DNA of 64,000 bases from JALSHZ01 sp964614535 (GCA_964614535.1 CAZTOZ010000029.1:1-64000), one strand, 5' to 3'; numbered from the stretch's first letter, positions 44,404 to 53,445 are shown. Notes: generated from the letters alone by a model not told the origin. Program-made: numbers and translations.

Positions 44404-46140
44404 ATGCCATCTCGCCCGCGCTCGATCGACGAACTCTCCGCCGCCAATGTCGCCGCCATCGGACGGCACCTCACCTTCGTCTACGGGGAAGCACGGGGCA
44501 TGCTGCTGAAGGAGCGGGTGCTGGCAATCATCAATCAGCACCTCAACCAGCAGCGGGCGGCGCCGATCAAGCCACACTGGGACGAAACCGACGTGGTGCT
44601 GATCACCTACGGCGACACACTGCGCCAGGACGGCGAGGCGCCACTGAAGACGCTGGATGCCTTCGCCAACCAACATCTGCAACAGGCCGTCAATATCGTC
44701 CATCTGCTGCCGGTCTATCCATGGAGTTCGGACGACGGCTTTTCGGTCATCAACTACCAGCAGATCGATCCGGCGCTTGGCGGCTGGGACGACATCGAAA
44801 GACTCCATCGCCACTTCGATCTGATGATGGACTTCGTCCTCAACCACTGCTCGCGGGCGAGCCTGTGGTTCTACGACTTTCTGCTCGACAAGGCGCCCGG
44901 CAAGGATTTCTTCATCGAGGTGGATCCGGCCACCGACCTGTCGATGGTGGTGCGTCCCCGCACCTCACCGCTGCTGGCACCGGTCAACACCCGTGGCGGC
45001 ACGCGCTATGTCTGGGCCACCTTCAGCCACGACCAGATCGACCTCGATTTCTCCAACCCCGACGTGCTGCTGGAGTTCATCTCCATCCTGCTGTTCTACA
45101 TCCGCCAGGGCGCGCGGGTGCTGCGCCTCGACGCCATCGCCTACCTCTGGAAGGAGATCGGCACCCCCTGCATCCACCTGCCGCAGACCCATGCCATCGT
45201 CAAACTGTTCCGCGAGATCGTCCGCGAGGCCGAACCCGGCGTCATCCTGCTGACCGAAACCAACGTCCCACACGAGGAGAACATCCGCTATTTCGGCGAC
45301 GGCGACGAGGCCCAAATGGTCTATCAGTTCAGTCTGCCACCGCTATTGCTGCACGCCGTTCACACCGGCTCGACACGCTACCTCCACACCTGGGCGAAAA
45401 ACCTGGCGCCACCGCCGCCGGGCTGCACCTATTTCAACTTCACCGCCTCCCACGACGGCATCGGCATGCGGCCGCTGGAAGGGCTGCTCCCGCCGGCGGA
45501 GATCCGCGCGCTGATCGACGACATACGGGAGATGGGTGGCTTCGTCTCCACCAAACAGAATGCCGATGGCAGCGAAAGCCCCTACGAACTGAACATCACC
45601 TACTTCGATGCCTGCCGCGGTCACACGGGCCGGCATCATCAGGCGCGCTTTCTGCTGACCCAGACGGTGGCAATGTCGCTGCAGGGGGTGGTGGCGGTCT
45701 ATATCCACTCGCTGCTGGCGACACCAAACGACTTTCACGGAGTGGAACGGACGGGAATGACCCGCTCGATCAACCGCCGCAAATGGGAGATGGCCGAATT
45801 GGAGGCCCACCTCGATGATCCAAACGGCCTTGCCGGCGCGATCTTCAACGAGTATCGGCGCCGGCTGGAGCTGCGTCGCCAGCAACCGGCGTTCCATCCC
45901 GATGCGACACAACAGGTGCTCGACCTCGGCGCGGGACTGTTCGGCATCAGACGCCGCGCCGTCGATGGCCGGCAGACGATCACCGCGCTCTACAACTTCA
46001 CCGACAGCGAGAAGAGCGCGCCGGTGGCGGCGCTCGACGAGGACCGGGCACAGTGGACCGACCTGCTCGGCGGCGGCAGCGTGCAAGCGGTGGACGGCGC
46101 GGTGACGCTGCCGGAATATGGTGGCTACTGGCTGGTCTGA
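44404..46140 (+). CDS. GH13 (subfamily 18) sugar phosphorylase
   Basis: The 578-residue alpha-amylase-fold enzyme belongs to the sucrose phosphorylase group, which also covers glucosylglycerol and glucosylglycerate phosphorylases. The nucleophile is Asp in VLRLDAIAYLWKEIGT, the acid/base Glu is in ILLTETNVPHEEN, and the third carboxylate is in NFTASHDGIGMRPLEG. The early motif HLLPVYPWSSDDGFSV is typical. It would release glucose 1-phosphate from a glucoside. In halophiles the natural substrate is often the compatible solute glucosylglycerol or glucosylglycerate. No sucrose-phosphate synthase or transporter is nearby, so the substrate is open. Confidence 0.85.
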   Translation: MPSRPRSIDELSAANVAAIGRHLTFVYGEARGMLLKERVLAIINQHLNQQRAAPIKPHWDETDVVLITYGDTLRQDGEAPLKTLDAFANQHLQQAVNIVHLLPVYPWSSDDGFSVINYQQIDPALGGWDDIERLHRHFDLMMDFVLNHCSRASLWFYDFLLDKAPGKDFFIEVDPATDLSMVVRPRTSPLLAPVNTRGGTRYVWATFSHDQIDLDFSNPDVLLEFISILLFYIRQGARVLRLDAIAYLWKEIGTPCIHLPQTHAIVKLFREIVREAEPGVILLTETNVPHEENIRYFGDGDEAQMVYQFSLPPLLLHAVHTGSTRYLHTWAKNLAPPPPGCTYFNFTASHDGIGMRPLEGLLPPAEIRALIDDIREMGGFVSTKQNADGSESPYELNITYFDACRGHTGRHHQARFLLTQTVAMSLQGVVAVYIHSLLATPNDFHGVERTGMTRSINRRKWEMAELEAHLDDPNGLAGAIFNEYRRRLELRRQQPAFHPDATQQVLDLGAGLFGIRRRAVDGRQTITALYNFTDSEKSAPVAALDEDRAQWTDLLGGGSVQAVDGAVTLPEYGGYWLV

Positions 46141-46143
46141 CTT

Positions 46144-47322
46144 CTATTCGACAGCGATGTAATCGATGCTGATGCGCCCTCCGGCCACCGGACGGAAGCG
46201 CTGGTCGGCAAACGCCTGATGGGCCGGGTGGTCGCGATAGCTGTCGATGACGGCCGGATGACAGAAGCGCACCAGCCAGCTGTAGCGGTAGCCGGCATCG
46301 GTCTTGACGGCTTCGCCGGTGAAGACCCGGCGCACCCCCGGAATCGCGCCGAGGACGCGGCGCCCCTCGGCCATCATCTCGCGCACGCCCGCTTCGTCCA
46401 GCCCTTCGACGTTGTAGATGATGAGATGCTCCACCTCGCGCCACGGCGGGCAGGCCTCCAGCACCGCATCGGCCCGGCCGGCTCCGCCCCACAACCGGAT
46501 GCAACGCGCCACCTCGGCAGCAATCGCATCGCGAACGCCACGCACCAGGCCGGTATAGCCCCCGCGCGCCCCGGCGGCGTGATTGGCATCGATCCGGCGG
46601 GCGGCGGCATCGGAGAGCGCGGTGTAGTAGTTGATCTTGGTGACGCCATTGGCGATCAGCCGACGAAACTGATCGTCGGACAACCCGGTGCCGCCATGGA
46701 TCACCAACGGCATCCGCAACGCCTCGTCGATGGCCGCCAGACGCTCGAAATCGAGCCGTGGCTCGCCACGCATCCGCCCATGCACAGTACCGATGGAGAC
46801 GGCGAGGAAATCCACGCCGGTCTCGTCCACGTAACGCAGCGCCTCCTCCACCGTGGTGTGGCGAACCTCACCCGGATGGCGCTCGGCGTCCTCACCCTCG
46901 ACCCCGGGCACATAGCCCAGCTCCCCCTCCACCGGGACACCACAGCCGTGCGCCATCTCCACCACCTGGCGGGAGCGGGCGATGTTCTCCTCGAGCGGAT
47001 GTTCCGAGGCATCCACCATCACGCCGTTGCAGCCGAGCCGGATGCCCCGCACGGCCGACTCGAAGCTGTGGCCGTGATCGAGATGGATCGCCACCGGCAC
47101 GACGCTGTCGCGGGCCGCCGCCTCGACCGCCGGCATGACCATGGCGAAGTCGAAGTAGTCGAAATGGGATTCGGCCAGCGAGAGGATCACCGGCGCCCGG
47201 GCATCCTCCGCCGCACGCAGGATCGCTTCGAGAAAATCCAGACTCACCAGATCGAACGCCCCCACGGCATAGCGGTGGCGGTAGGCATGATCCAGCATCG
47301 CTTTCATATCGACCAATGGCAT
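46144..47322 (-). CDS. Class II ketose-bisphosphate aldolase fused to a C-terminal Dabb domain
   Basis: The 392-residue protein has a zinc-dependent class II aldolase barrel (about 1-280). Metal and substrate motifs are VAIHLDHGHSFESAV, VEGELGYVPGVEGED and VIHGGTGLSDDQFRRLIANG. Residues about 295-392 match a Dabb (stress-responsive alpha/beta barrel) domain: VEHLIIYNVEGLDEAGVREM, IPGVRRVFTGEAV, HPAHQAFADQRFRPV. Ordinary aldolases of this class end near residue 290-350 without such a domain. It may be a fructose- or sedoheptulose-bisphosphate aldolase. ATG 47320-47322 follows GAGGTGA. It diverges from a CbbR-like regulator. Confidence 0.8.
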   Translation of the reverse strand: MPLVDMKAMLDHAYRHRYAVGAFDLVSLDFLEAILRAAEDARAPVILSLAESHFDYFDFAMVMPAVEAAARDSVVPVAIHLDHGHSFESAVRGIRLGCNGVMVDASEHPLEENIARSRQVVEMAHGCGVPVEGELGYVPGVEGEDAERHPGEVRHTTVEEALRYVDETGVDFLAVSIGTVHGRMRGEPRLDFERLAAIDEALRMPLVIHGGTGLSDDQFRRLIANGVTKINYYTALSDAAARRIDANHAAGARGGYTGLVRGVRDAIAAEVARCIRLWGGAGRADAVLEACPPWREVEHLIIYNVEGLDEAGVREMMAEGRRVLGAIPGVRRVFTGEAVKTDAGYRYSWLVRFCHPAVIDSYRDHPAHQAFADQRFRPVAGGRISIDYIAVE

Positions 47323-47624
47323 AGAGATCACCTCGTCGAACGGATGTCATGGCGGACCGCCCGGCGCCAGCCGTGGACGGGCGAGCCGATAACGAAAGCC
47401 GATCGACGCCTTCGGGACACCGGCCACGCCGCGTCACCGTCTGCCGGGACAAGCGATAGAGAATTAGGGAACCACCCCCCAGACAGTCGCCATGTTTGTG
47501 AGCTTGCAACCGTTGCCAACACGACCCCTGCAACAAGAGAACAGCAAAGGCATCCATCCATTCCACCACGATATGGAGCGCAACGGTCCAAGCGCCTGCC
47601 AGGGAGAGCACGGGGGTGGTTCGA

Positions 47625-47653
47625 TGGACATTCTGCGCAAGGCGAAATATAAA
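47625..47653 (+). promoter_or_regulatory. Sigma-70 promoter of the LysR-type regulator
   Basis: TGGACA (47625-47630) and TATAAA (47648-47653) each match consensus at five of six positions and are exactly 17 bp apart. Transcription would start near 47660, on top of the first ATCGAT box, and about 35 bases before the ATG. Confidence 0.7.
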
Positions 47654-47658
47654 TGACA

Positions 47659-47686
47659 ATCGATCATTTCTATCCAGAGAATCGAT
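47659..47686 (+). promoter_or_regulatory. Paired ATCGAT boxes, candidate LysR operator
   Basis: ATCGAT occurs at 47659-47664 and 47681-47686, 22 bp apart (about two helical turns), each within AATCGAT. The first overlaps the predicted start of transcription of the LysR gene, consistent with negative autoregulation and control of the divergent aldolase. Confidence 0.4.
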
Positions 47687-47694
47687 AATCATCT

Positions 47695-48639
47695 ATGGCT
47701 TACTCCGCCGCGAACGACCTCATCCGCCATGTCACCCTGCGCCAGCTCCAGATCTTCGAAGCGGTCGTCCGCCTCGGCGGCTTCACCCGCGCGGCCCAGA
47801 GCCTGCATCTGACCCAACCCACGGTGTCGATGCAGATCAAGAAGCTCAGCGAGGCCGTCGGCACCCCGCTGCTGGAGGCGGGCAACCGGCAGGTGGAGCC
47901 CACCGCCGCCGGGCGGGAGGTCTATGCCGCCGCCGAGGAGATACTGGGGCGGATGCTGCGTCTCGGCGAGACCACGGCGGCACGGAGCGGGATCGTCCAG
48001 GGGGTGCTGCGGGTGGCGGTCATCACCTCGGCCAAGTACTTCATGCCCCACCTGCTGGGAGCATTCGTCGAACGGCACCCCCAGGTCTCACCGCAGCTGA
48101 CCGTCACCAATCGCGCGCAAGTGCTGGAACGCCTCAAGACGCGGGAGGACGATCTGACCATCATGGGCCAGGTGCCCGAGGGGATGGACGTGGCCGCCAC
48201 CCCGTTCATGGACAATGCGCTGGTGGTCATCGCCCCGCCGGACCACCCGCTGGCGCAAACCAGCGGCATCCCGCTGAACCAACTGGCCAAACAGCGCTTT
48301 CTGGTGCGTGAAGCCGGTTCCGGCACGCGCCAGGCGGTGGACCGCCTGCTGGCGGAGCACGGCCTGGCGATCACCCCCTACATGGAGCTGGGTAGCAGTG
48401 AAGCGATCAAGCAGGGGGTGATGGCCGGCCTTGGCATCTCGGTACTGTCACGCCGGAACCTGAAACTGGAGCTGGCCGGCGGGCATCTGATCACCCTCGA
48501 CGTCGAGGGGTTTCCCCTGTTGCGGCGCTGGTACGCCGTGCACCTCCGGCAATGGCCGCTGTCGCTGGCGGCACGCAGCTTTCTCGATTTCCTGCTCGCC
48601 CACCGGGACCGGCCCGACAGGGACATGGCCGGGAAATAA
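47695..48639 (+). CDS. LysR-family transcriptional regulator, CbbR-like
   Basis: The 314-residue regulator has an N-terminal winged helix (VTLRQLQIFEAVVRLGGFTR, LHLTQPTVSMQIKKLSEAVG) closely resembling CbbR, the activator of Calvin-cycle genes. An effector-binding domain follows (about 100-300). It diverges from the class II aldolase gene, which suits a CbbR-type role since aldolases are often in cbb operons. Other CbbR-like proteins control different genes, so the regulon is not proven. The next gene downstream, adk, lies 139 bp away and is probably separate. Confidence 0.85.
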   Translation: MAYSAANDLIRHVTLRQLQIFEAVVRLGGFTRAAQSLHLTQPTVSMQIKKLSEAVGTPLLEAGNRQVEPTAAGREVYAAAEEILGRMLRLGETTAARSGIVQGVLRVAVITSAKYFMPHLLGAFVERHPQVSPQLTVTNRAQVLERLKTREDDLTIMGQVPEGMDVAATPFMDNALVVIAPPDHPLAQTSGIPLNQLAKQRFLVREAGSGTRQAVDRLLAEHGLAITPYMELGSSEAIKQGVMAGLGISVLSRRNLKLELAGGHLITLDVEGFPLLRRWYAVHLRQWPLSLAARSFLDFLLAHRDRPDRDMAGK

Positions 48640-48778
48640 CCTCTGCTTATCAGGCTCATAGAAGTTTCGATTGGTCTGCCAAACCCGGCTGTGACAGACT
48701 GCGCGATCTGATATTTCGTCCAAAGAACCGGCCTGCCATCGGCTGCAGGCTGCAAACCCTGTTGGGAGTACAACGAAC

Positions 48779-49423
48779 ATGAGAATCATCCTACTCGGCG
48801 GCCCCGGCGCCGGCAAAGGCACCCAGGCAAACTTCATCAAGGAACGCTACAACATTCCGCAGATCTCCACCGGCGACATGCTGCGGGCCCACGTCAAGCA
48901 AGGCACCGAGCTGGGCAAGGCAGCAAAGAAGATCATGGATGAGGGCGGCCTCGTCTCCGACGACATCATCATGGGCATGGTCAAGGAGCGCATCCAGGAG
49001 GACGATTGCAAGAACGGCTATCTGTTCGACGGCTTCCCGCGCACCATCCCGCAGGCCGAGGCCCTGAAGGAGGCCGGCATCCCGATCGACGCTGTGGTCG
49101 AGATCGACGTCCCCGACGAAGAGATCGTCAAGCGCATGTCCGGCCGCCGCGTTCACCCGGCATCGGGCCGCACCTACCACGTGGTCTTCAATCCGCCGAA
49201 AGAGGAAGGCAAGGACGACGTCACCGGCGAGCCGCTGATCCAGCGCGACGACGACAAGGAGGAGACCGTGCTGGCCCGCCTGAAGATCTACCACGATCAG
49301 ACCGAGCCGCTGATCGAGTTCTACAGCAACGAGCCGGTCGCCTACGTCAAGGTCAACGGTGTCGGCAGTGTCGAGGAGATCCGCGACCAGATCTTCGCCG
49401 GACTGGACAAGGTCAAGGGCTGA
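48779..49423 (+). CDS. adk: Adenylate kinase
   Basis: The 214-residue enzyme interconverts ATP plus AMP with two ADP. The P-loop GGPGAGKGTQ is at residues 7-16, the AMP-binding region has ISTGDMLRAHVK and LFDGFPRTIPQAEALKEAGI, and the long LID (about 120-160, GRRVHPASGRTYHVVFNPPK) lacks the four zinc cysteines, as usual in gammaproteobacteria. The ATG is preceded by GGGAG. A strong terminator follows 22 bp after the stop, so it forms a single-gene unit. Confidence 0.97.
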   Translation: MRIILLGGPGAGKGTQANFIKERYNIPQISTGDMLRAHVKQGTELGKAAKKIMDEGGLVSDDIIMGMVKERIQEDDCKNGYLFDGFPRTIPQAEALKEAGIPIDAVVEIDVPDEEIVKRMSGRRVHPASGRTYHVVFNPPKEEGKDDVTGEPLIQRDDDKEETVLARLKIYHDQTEPLIEFYSNEPVAYVKVNGVGSVEEIRDQIFAGLDKVKG

Positions 49424-49445
49424 CCGAAACCGCCCGGCCCGAACG

Positions 49446-49473
49446 AAAAAAACCCGCCTCGGCGGGTTTTTTT
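49446..49473. terminator. Bidirectional rho-independent terminator after adk
   Basis: CCCGC/GCGGG with a four-base loop is flanked by seven A residues on the left and seven T residues on the right. It ends adk and, read in reverse, the oxidoreductase gene at 49496-50077. Confidence 0.92.
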
Positions 49474-49495
49474 CTGGGCTGACGCCGGTCGCGAC

Positions 49496-50077
49496 TCAGA
49501 ACCGCCGGCCCGCCTCATAGGCTCTATCGAGCATCGCGCCGCGCCCCTCTTCACCGACGGTGCCAACGGCATGGAAGACCTCCCCCGCCACCGCATCGAC
49601 CCCACAGAACCCGAGCGTGCCTTTCGTCATCGGCAACAGGATGGTCGGCGTGGTGGCGCCCATTGCCGCCAGCTCCGCCTCCGATCCCCCCGCCGTAACC
49701 AAGACCAGCGCCTTCTTGTGCGGCAGCCGCCCCCGCACCCCGCTTTCGTCGTAGCAGAAGGCATATCCGTGGGTCAGCACACGGTCGCACCACCCTTTCA
49801 GCACCGCCGGGCGATCCAGCCACCACAGCGGATAGACGAACACCAGCCCCTCGGCCCAGTCGAGCAACGCCTGCTCCTCGCGCACCGGGGCGCAGACCTC
49901 GCCGCGCTGCAGCGCGGCCAGCTCATCGGCACCAAGCACCGGGTCGAACAACGGCTGGTAGAGGTCGCGTCTCCGGGGCAGATGGCCGGCGGCCTTCAGC
50001 CCGGCCTCGACACGCTCGACGATGGCGTGGTTGAAGCTGCCGGGGTTGGGGTGGGCGATGATGGTGAGGACGTTCAC
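49496..50077 (-). CDS. Flavodoxin-fold NAD(P)H dehydrogenase (quinone) / KefF-like
   Basis: The 193-residue FMN enzyme has the family start VNVLTIIAHPNPGSFNHAIV (FMN phosphate loop), FVYPLWWLDRPAVLKGWCDRV (flavin and NADPH contact) and the ALVLVTAGGS strand. Such proteins reduce quinones or nitro compounds by two electrons and may protect against oxidative stress, or act as ancillary subunits of Kef potassium channels; no kef gene is nearby. I chose the GTG at 50075-50077 as the family start, though its ribosome binding site is weak. An ATG at 50107 would add ten atypical residues. Confidence 0.82.
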   Translation of the reverse strand: MNVLTIIAHPNPGSFNHAIVERVEAGLKAAGHLPRRRDLYQPLFDPVLGADELAALQRGEVCAPVREEQALLDWAEGLVFVYPLWWLDRPAVLKGWCDRVLTHGYAFCYDESGVRGRLPHKKALVLVTAGGSEAELAAMGATTPTILLPMTKGTLGFCGVDAVAGEVFHAVGTVGEEGRGAMLDRAYEAGRRF

Positions 50078-50201
50078 GGGGTGGTGGCGACAAAAAGACG
50101 GGAGCATGGCGCATGCCATGCGGCGATGTAAAGATCCCGGTCGCCACATGGGTATTGGCCCGATCGCAGCGTCGGCGATGGGCCGTCGAGGCGCGCCCTG
50201 A

Positions 50202-51638
50202 TCAACCGTCCAGCTTCTGCTTCAGAATCTGGTTCACCTGCCCCGGGTTGGCCTTGCCCTGGGTGGCCTTCATCACCTGGCCGACGAAATAGCCGAGCAG
50301 TTTCGCCTGCCCGCCACGATACTGCTCCACCTGGCTGGGATTGTTGGCCAGCACCTCGTCGATGATCGCTTCGAGGGCGCCGCTGTCGGTGATCTGCTTC
50401 AGCCCGCGGGCCTCGATGATCTCATCGGCACCCCCCTCGCCCTGCCACATGGCATCGAAGACCTCCTTGGCGATCTTGCCGGAGATGGTGTTGTCGGTGA
50501 TGCGCCGCAGCAGGCCGGCGAACGCCACCGCATCCACCGGCGCCGCGTCGATCTCGATGCCGTCGCGATTGAGCCGCGCCGCCAGCTCGCCGTTCATCCA
50601 GTTGGCGACCAGCTTGGCCTCGCCATCCAGCGCCTCGACCACCGCCTCAAAGTAGTCGGCGGTGGCACGGCTGGCGATCAGCACGTTGGCGTCGTAGCTG
50701 GAAAGGCCGTAGTCCTGCTCGAAACGGGCCTTCTTCTCGTCCGGCAGCTCCGGCATCTCCCGCTTCACCTCGTCGATGAAAGCCGGCTCGATCACCAGCG
50801 GCAACAGGTCGGGACAGGGGAAGTAACGGTAGTCGTTGGCCTCCTCCTTGGTGCGCATCGAGCGGGTCTCGTTACGGTCGGGATCGTAGAGGCGGGTCTC
50901 CTGCACCACCTCACCGCCGTCTTCGATCAGGTCGATCTGCCGCTGCGCCTCGTAGTGGATGGCGCGCTCGACGAAACGGAAGGAGTTGATGTTCTTGATC
51001 TCAGTACGGGTGCCGAACGCCGTCTGCCCCTTCGGCCGCACCGACACATTGGCGTCGCAGCGGAACGATCCCTCCTGCATGTTGCCGTCGCAGATATCGA
51101 GGTATTGCACCAGCGAATGGATCTTGCGCATATAGGCCACCGCCTCCTTGGCCGAACGCATGTCCGGTTCGGAGACGATCTCCAGCAGCGGCGTGCCGGC
51201 ACGGTTGAGGTCGATCCCGGTCATGCCGTGGAAATCCTCGTGCAACGACTTGCCGGCATCCTCCTCCAGATGCGCGCGGGTCACGCCGATGACCTTGCTG
51301 GAACCGTCGTCCAGCGTGATCGTCAACGTGCCGTTGCTGACGATCGGCAGCTCGTACTGGCTGATCTGGTAACCCTTCGGCAGATCGGGGTAAAAGTAGT
51401 TCTTGCGCGCGAACACCGACTTGCGCGCCACCTCGGCACCGATGGCGAGACCGAACTTGGCCGCCATTCGCACCACCTCGCGATTGAGCACCGGCAACAC
51501 CCCCGGCAAACCGAGATCGACGGCGCAGGCCTGGGTATTGGGCTCGGCGCCATAGGCGGTGGAGGCGCCGGAAAAAATCTTGCTCCGGGTCTTGAGCTGG
51601 GCATGGATCTCCAGCCCGATGACAATCTCCCACTCCAT
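50202..51638 (-). CDS. gatB: Aspartyl/glutamyl-tRNA amidotransferase subunit B
   Basis: The 478-residue subunit phosphorylates misacylated Glu-tRNA(Gln) or Asp-tRNA(Asn) in the GatCAB complex and delivers it for amidation. The N-terminal EIVIGLEIHAQLKTRSKIFS, the catalytic cradle motif DLNRAGTPLLEIVSEPD and the C-terminal YqeY/tail domain (QITDSGALEAIIDEVLANNP, GQVMKATQGKANPGQVNQIL) are present. Its start overlaps the gatA stop by one base. Full length for the family. Confidence 0.96.
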   Translation of the reverse strand: MEWEIVIGLEIHAQLKTRSKIFSGASTAYGAEPNTQACAVDLGLPGVLPVLNREVVRMAAKFGLAIGAEVARKSVFARKNYFYPDLPKGYQISQYELPIVSNGTLTITLDDGSSKVIGVTRAHLEEDAGKSLHEDFHGMTGIDLNRAGTPLLEIVSEPDMRSAKEAVAYMRKIHSLVQYLDICDGNMQEGSFRCDANVSVRPKGQTAFGTRTEIKNINSFRFVERAIHYEAQRQIDLIEDGGEVVQETRLYDPDRNETRSMRTKEEANDYRYFPCPDLLPLVIEPAFIDEVKREMPELPDEKKARFEQDYGLSSYDANVLIASRATADYFEAVVEALDGEAKLVANWMNGELAARLNRDGIEIDAAPVDAVAFAGLLRRITDNTISGKIAKEVFDAMWQGEGGADEIIEARGLKQITDSGALEAIIDEVLANNPSQVEQYRGGQAKLLGYFVGQVMKATQGKANPGQVNQILKQKLDG

Positions 51639-53101
51639 TATGCGTAGGCCTCCGGAATCCGTTTGTGCCAGTCGGTCTCCAGCTGCAGACGGTGGGCGAC
51701 ATTGAGCAGCCGCGCCTCCGACCAGTAGTCACCGACGATGTGCAGCCCGACCGGCAGACCATTCACCAGCCCGGCCGGCACCGACATGCCGGGCAACCCG
51801 GCCAGGTTGACGGCAATGGTGTAGATATCCGACAGGTACATGCTGATCGGATCGTCCGCCTTCTCGCCCAGGCGGAATGCCGGGGTCGGCGTGGTCGGCC
51901 CCATGATGACGTCCACCTGCTCGAAGGCGCGGCGAAAATCGTCGCGGATGAGCCGGCGAATCTGCTGCGCCTTCAGATAGTAGGCGTCGTAGTAACCGGC
52001 CGACAGCGCATAGGTGCCGACCAGGATGCGGCGCTTGACCTCGTCACCGAAACCCTCGCCGCGGGAACGGCAGTACATGTCCTCGAGATCCTTCGGATCG
52101 TCGCAACGATGGCCGAAACGGACGCCGTCGAAACGGGAGAGGTTGGAGGAGCACTCCGCCGGCGCAACGACGTAGTAGGCCGGCGCGGAGAGATGGCTGT
52201 TGGGCAGGGTGATGTCCACCAGCTCGGCGCCGAGCGACTCGTAGACCGCCAGCGCCTCGCGCACCCGCGCTTCCACCTCGGCATCCAGCCCGGCGGCGAA
52301 ATACTCCTTCGGCAGACCGATCTTCAGCCCCTCGATGCCCTCCCCGAGCCCGGCGGCGTAGTCCTCCACCGGCCGCTCCATGCAGGTGGAGTCGCGCTCG
52401 TCGAAGCCGGCCATCGCCTGCAGCAGCAGGGCGCAATCCTCGGCCGACGGCGCCATCGGACCGGCCTGGTCGAGACTGGAGGCGAAGGCGATCATCCCCC
52501 AGCGCGAGACGCGTCCATAGGTGGGCTTGAGCCCGGTGATGCCGCACAGGGCCGCCGGCTGGCGGATCGAGCCGCCGGTATCGGTGCCGGTGGCCGCCGG
52601 CGCCAGCCGCGCCGCTACCGCCGCCGCCGAGCCACCGGACGACCCCCCCGGCACCCGCTCGGTGTCCCAGGGGTTTTTCACGGGCCCGTAGTAGCTGGTC
52701 TCGTTGGACGACCCCATCGCAAACTCGTCCATGTTGGTCTTGCCGAGCATCACCGCGCCGGCGGCGTTGAAGCCTTCGACGACCCGGGCATCGAAGGGGG
52801 CGATGTAGTTGTCCAGCATGCGCGAGCCACAGCTGGTGCGCACACCGTCGGTGTTGAAAATGTCCTTCTGCGCCAGCGGGATGCCGGTCAGGGGCCCCGC
52901 CTCGCCGGCGGCGCGACGCCGATCGGCGGCTGCAGCAGCGGCCAGCGCCGCCTCGTCGGTGACGGTGATGAAGCTGTTGAGCAGGCCGTCGTGGGCGGCG
53001 ATGCGATCGAGGAAATGGCGGGTCAGCTCGACGCTGGAGAAATCACCGGCCGCCAACCCCCGCGACAGTTCGGCCAGCGTCATCCGATGCAACGCGGTCA
53101 T
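51638..53101 (-). CDS. gatA: Aspartyl/glutamyl-tRNA amidotransferase subunit A
   Basis: The 487-residue amidase-signature subunit hydrolyses glutamine to supply ammonia to GatB. The Ser-cisSer-Lys triad is visible: Lys in GIPLAQKDIFNTDGVRTSCG and the two serines in VPGGSSGGSAAAVAA and TGTDTGGSIRQPAALCG. It overlaps gatC by ATGA and gatB by one base. Presence of GatCAB implies that at least one of Gln-tRNA or Asn-tRNA is made by transamidation in this organism. Confidence 0.96.
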   Translation of the reverse strand: MTALHRMTLAELSRGLAAGDFSSVELTRHFLDRIAAHDGLLNSFITVTDEAALAAAAAADRRRAAGEAGPLTGIPLAQKDIFNTDGVRTSCGSRMLDNYIAPFDARVVEGFNAAGAVMLGKTNMDEFAMGSSNETSYYGPVKNPWDTERVPGGSSGGSAAAVAARLAPAATGTDTGGSIRQPAALCGITGLKPTYGRVSRWGMIAFASSLDQAGPMAPSAEDCALLLQAMAGFDERDSTCMERPVEDYAAGLGEGIEGLKIGLPKEYFAAGLDAEVEARVREALAVYESLGAELVDITLPNSHLSAPAYYVVAPAECSSNLSRFDGVRFGHRCDDPKDLEDMYCRSRGEGFGDEVKRRILVGTYALSAGYYDAYYLKAQQIRRLIRDDFRRAFEQVDVIMGPTTPTPAFRLGEKADDPISMYLSDIYTIAVNLAGLPGMSVPAGLVNGLPVGLHIVGDYWSEARLLNVAHRLQLETDWHKRIPEAYA

Positions 53102-53385
53102 TCGATCACCTTCGGCACGAGGTAGAGGCCGTTCTCGGTGGCCGGCGCGATACGCTGGAATTTCTCACGCTGGTCGTGCTCGGTCACCACGTCGTCACGC
53201 AGCCGCTGGGGCACGTCCTGTGGATGGGCCATCGGCTCGATGCCGCTGGTGTCGACGGCGTTCATCTGCTCGACGAAATCGAGAATGGCGGAAAGGTTGC
53301 GGGCGTAGTCGGGAATGGCCGCATCGTCGATCTGCAAGCGCGCCAGATAGGCGATCTTGGCCACCTGCTCTGCATCCAGTGACAT
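53098..53385 (-). CDS. gatC: Aspartyl/glutamyl-tRNA amidotransferase subunit C
   Basis: The 95-residue subunit wraps around GatA and GatB to stabilise the complex. It has the family pattern VAKIAYLARLQID, LSAILDFVEQMNAVDTSGIE and the conserved LRDDVVTE. ATG 53383-53385 (MSLDAEQV) gives the normal family length; in-frame ATGs five codons or more upstream have no better ribosome binding site. First gene of gatCAB, diverging from mreB. Confidence 0.93.
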   Translation of the reverse strand: MSLDAEQVAKIAYLARLQIDDAAIPDYARNLSAILDFVEQMNAVDTSGIEPMAHPQDVPQRLRDDVVTEHDQREKFQRIAPATENGLYLVPKVIE

Positions 53386-53417
53386 AAGCGCGAAGTCCAT
53401 TGGTTCGGGAGCGCGCC

Positions 53418-53445
53418 AAGATACCATATTCGCCGGGCTTTTGAA
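53418..53445 (-). promoter_or_regulatory. Candidate promoter of gatCAB
   Basis: On the minus strand TTCAAA (53440-53445) and TATCTT (53418-53423), each matching four of six consensus positions, are separated by 16 bp. Transcription would start about 25 bases before the chosen gatC ATG. Confidence 0.4.

Larger units (their letters stand above)
47323..47694. other. 372-bp divergent region between aldolase and LysR-type regulator
   Basis: The region holds a good promoter for the regulator (47625-47653) and a pair of ATCGAT boxes. I found no equally clear promoter for the aldolase on the minus strand. No open frame with gene-like features or RNA structure is visible in the rest. Confidence 0.5.
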
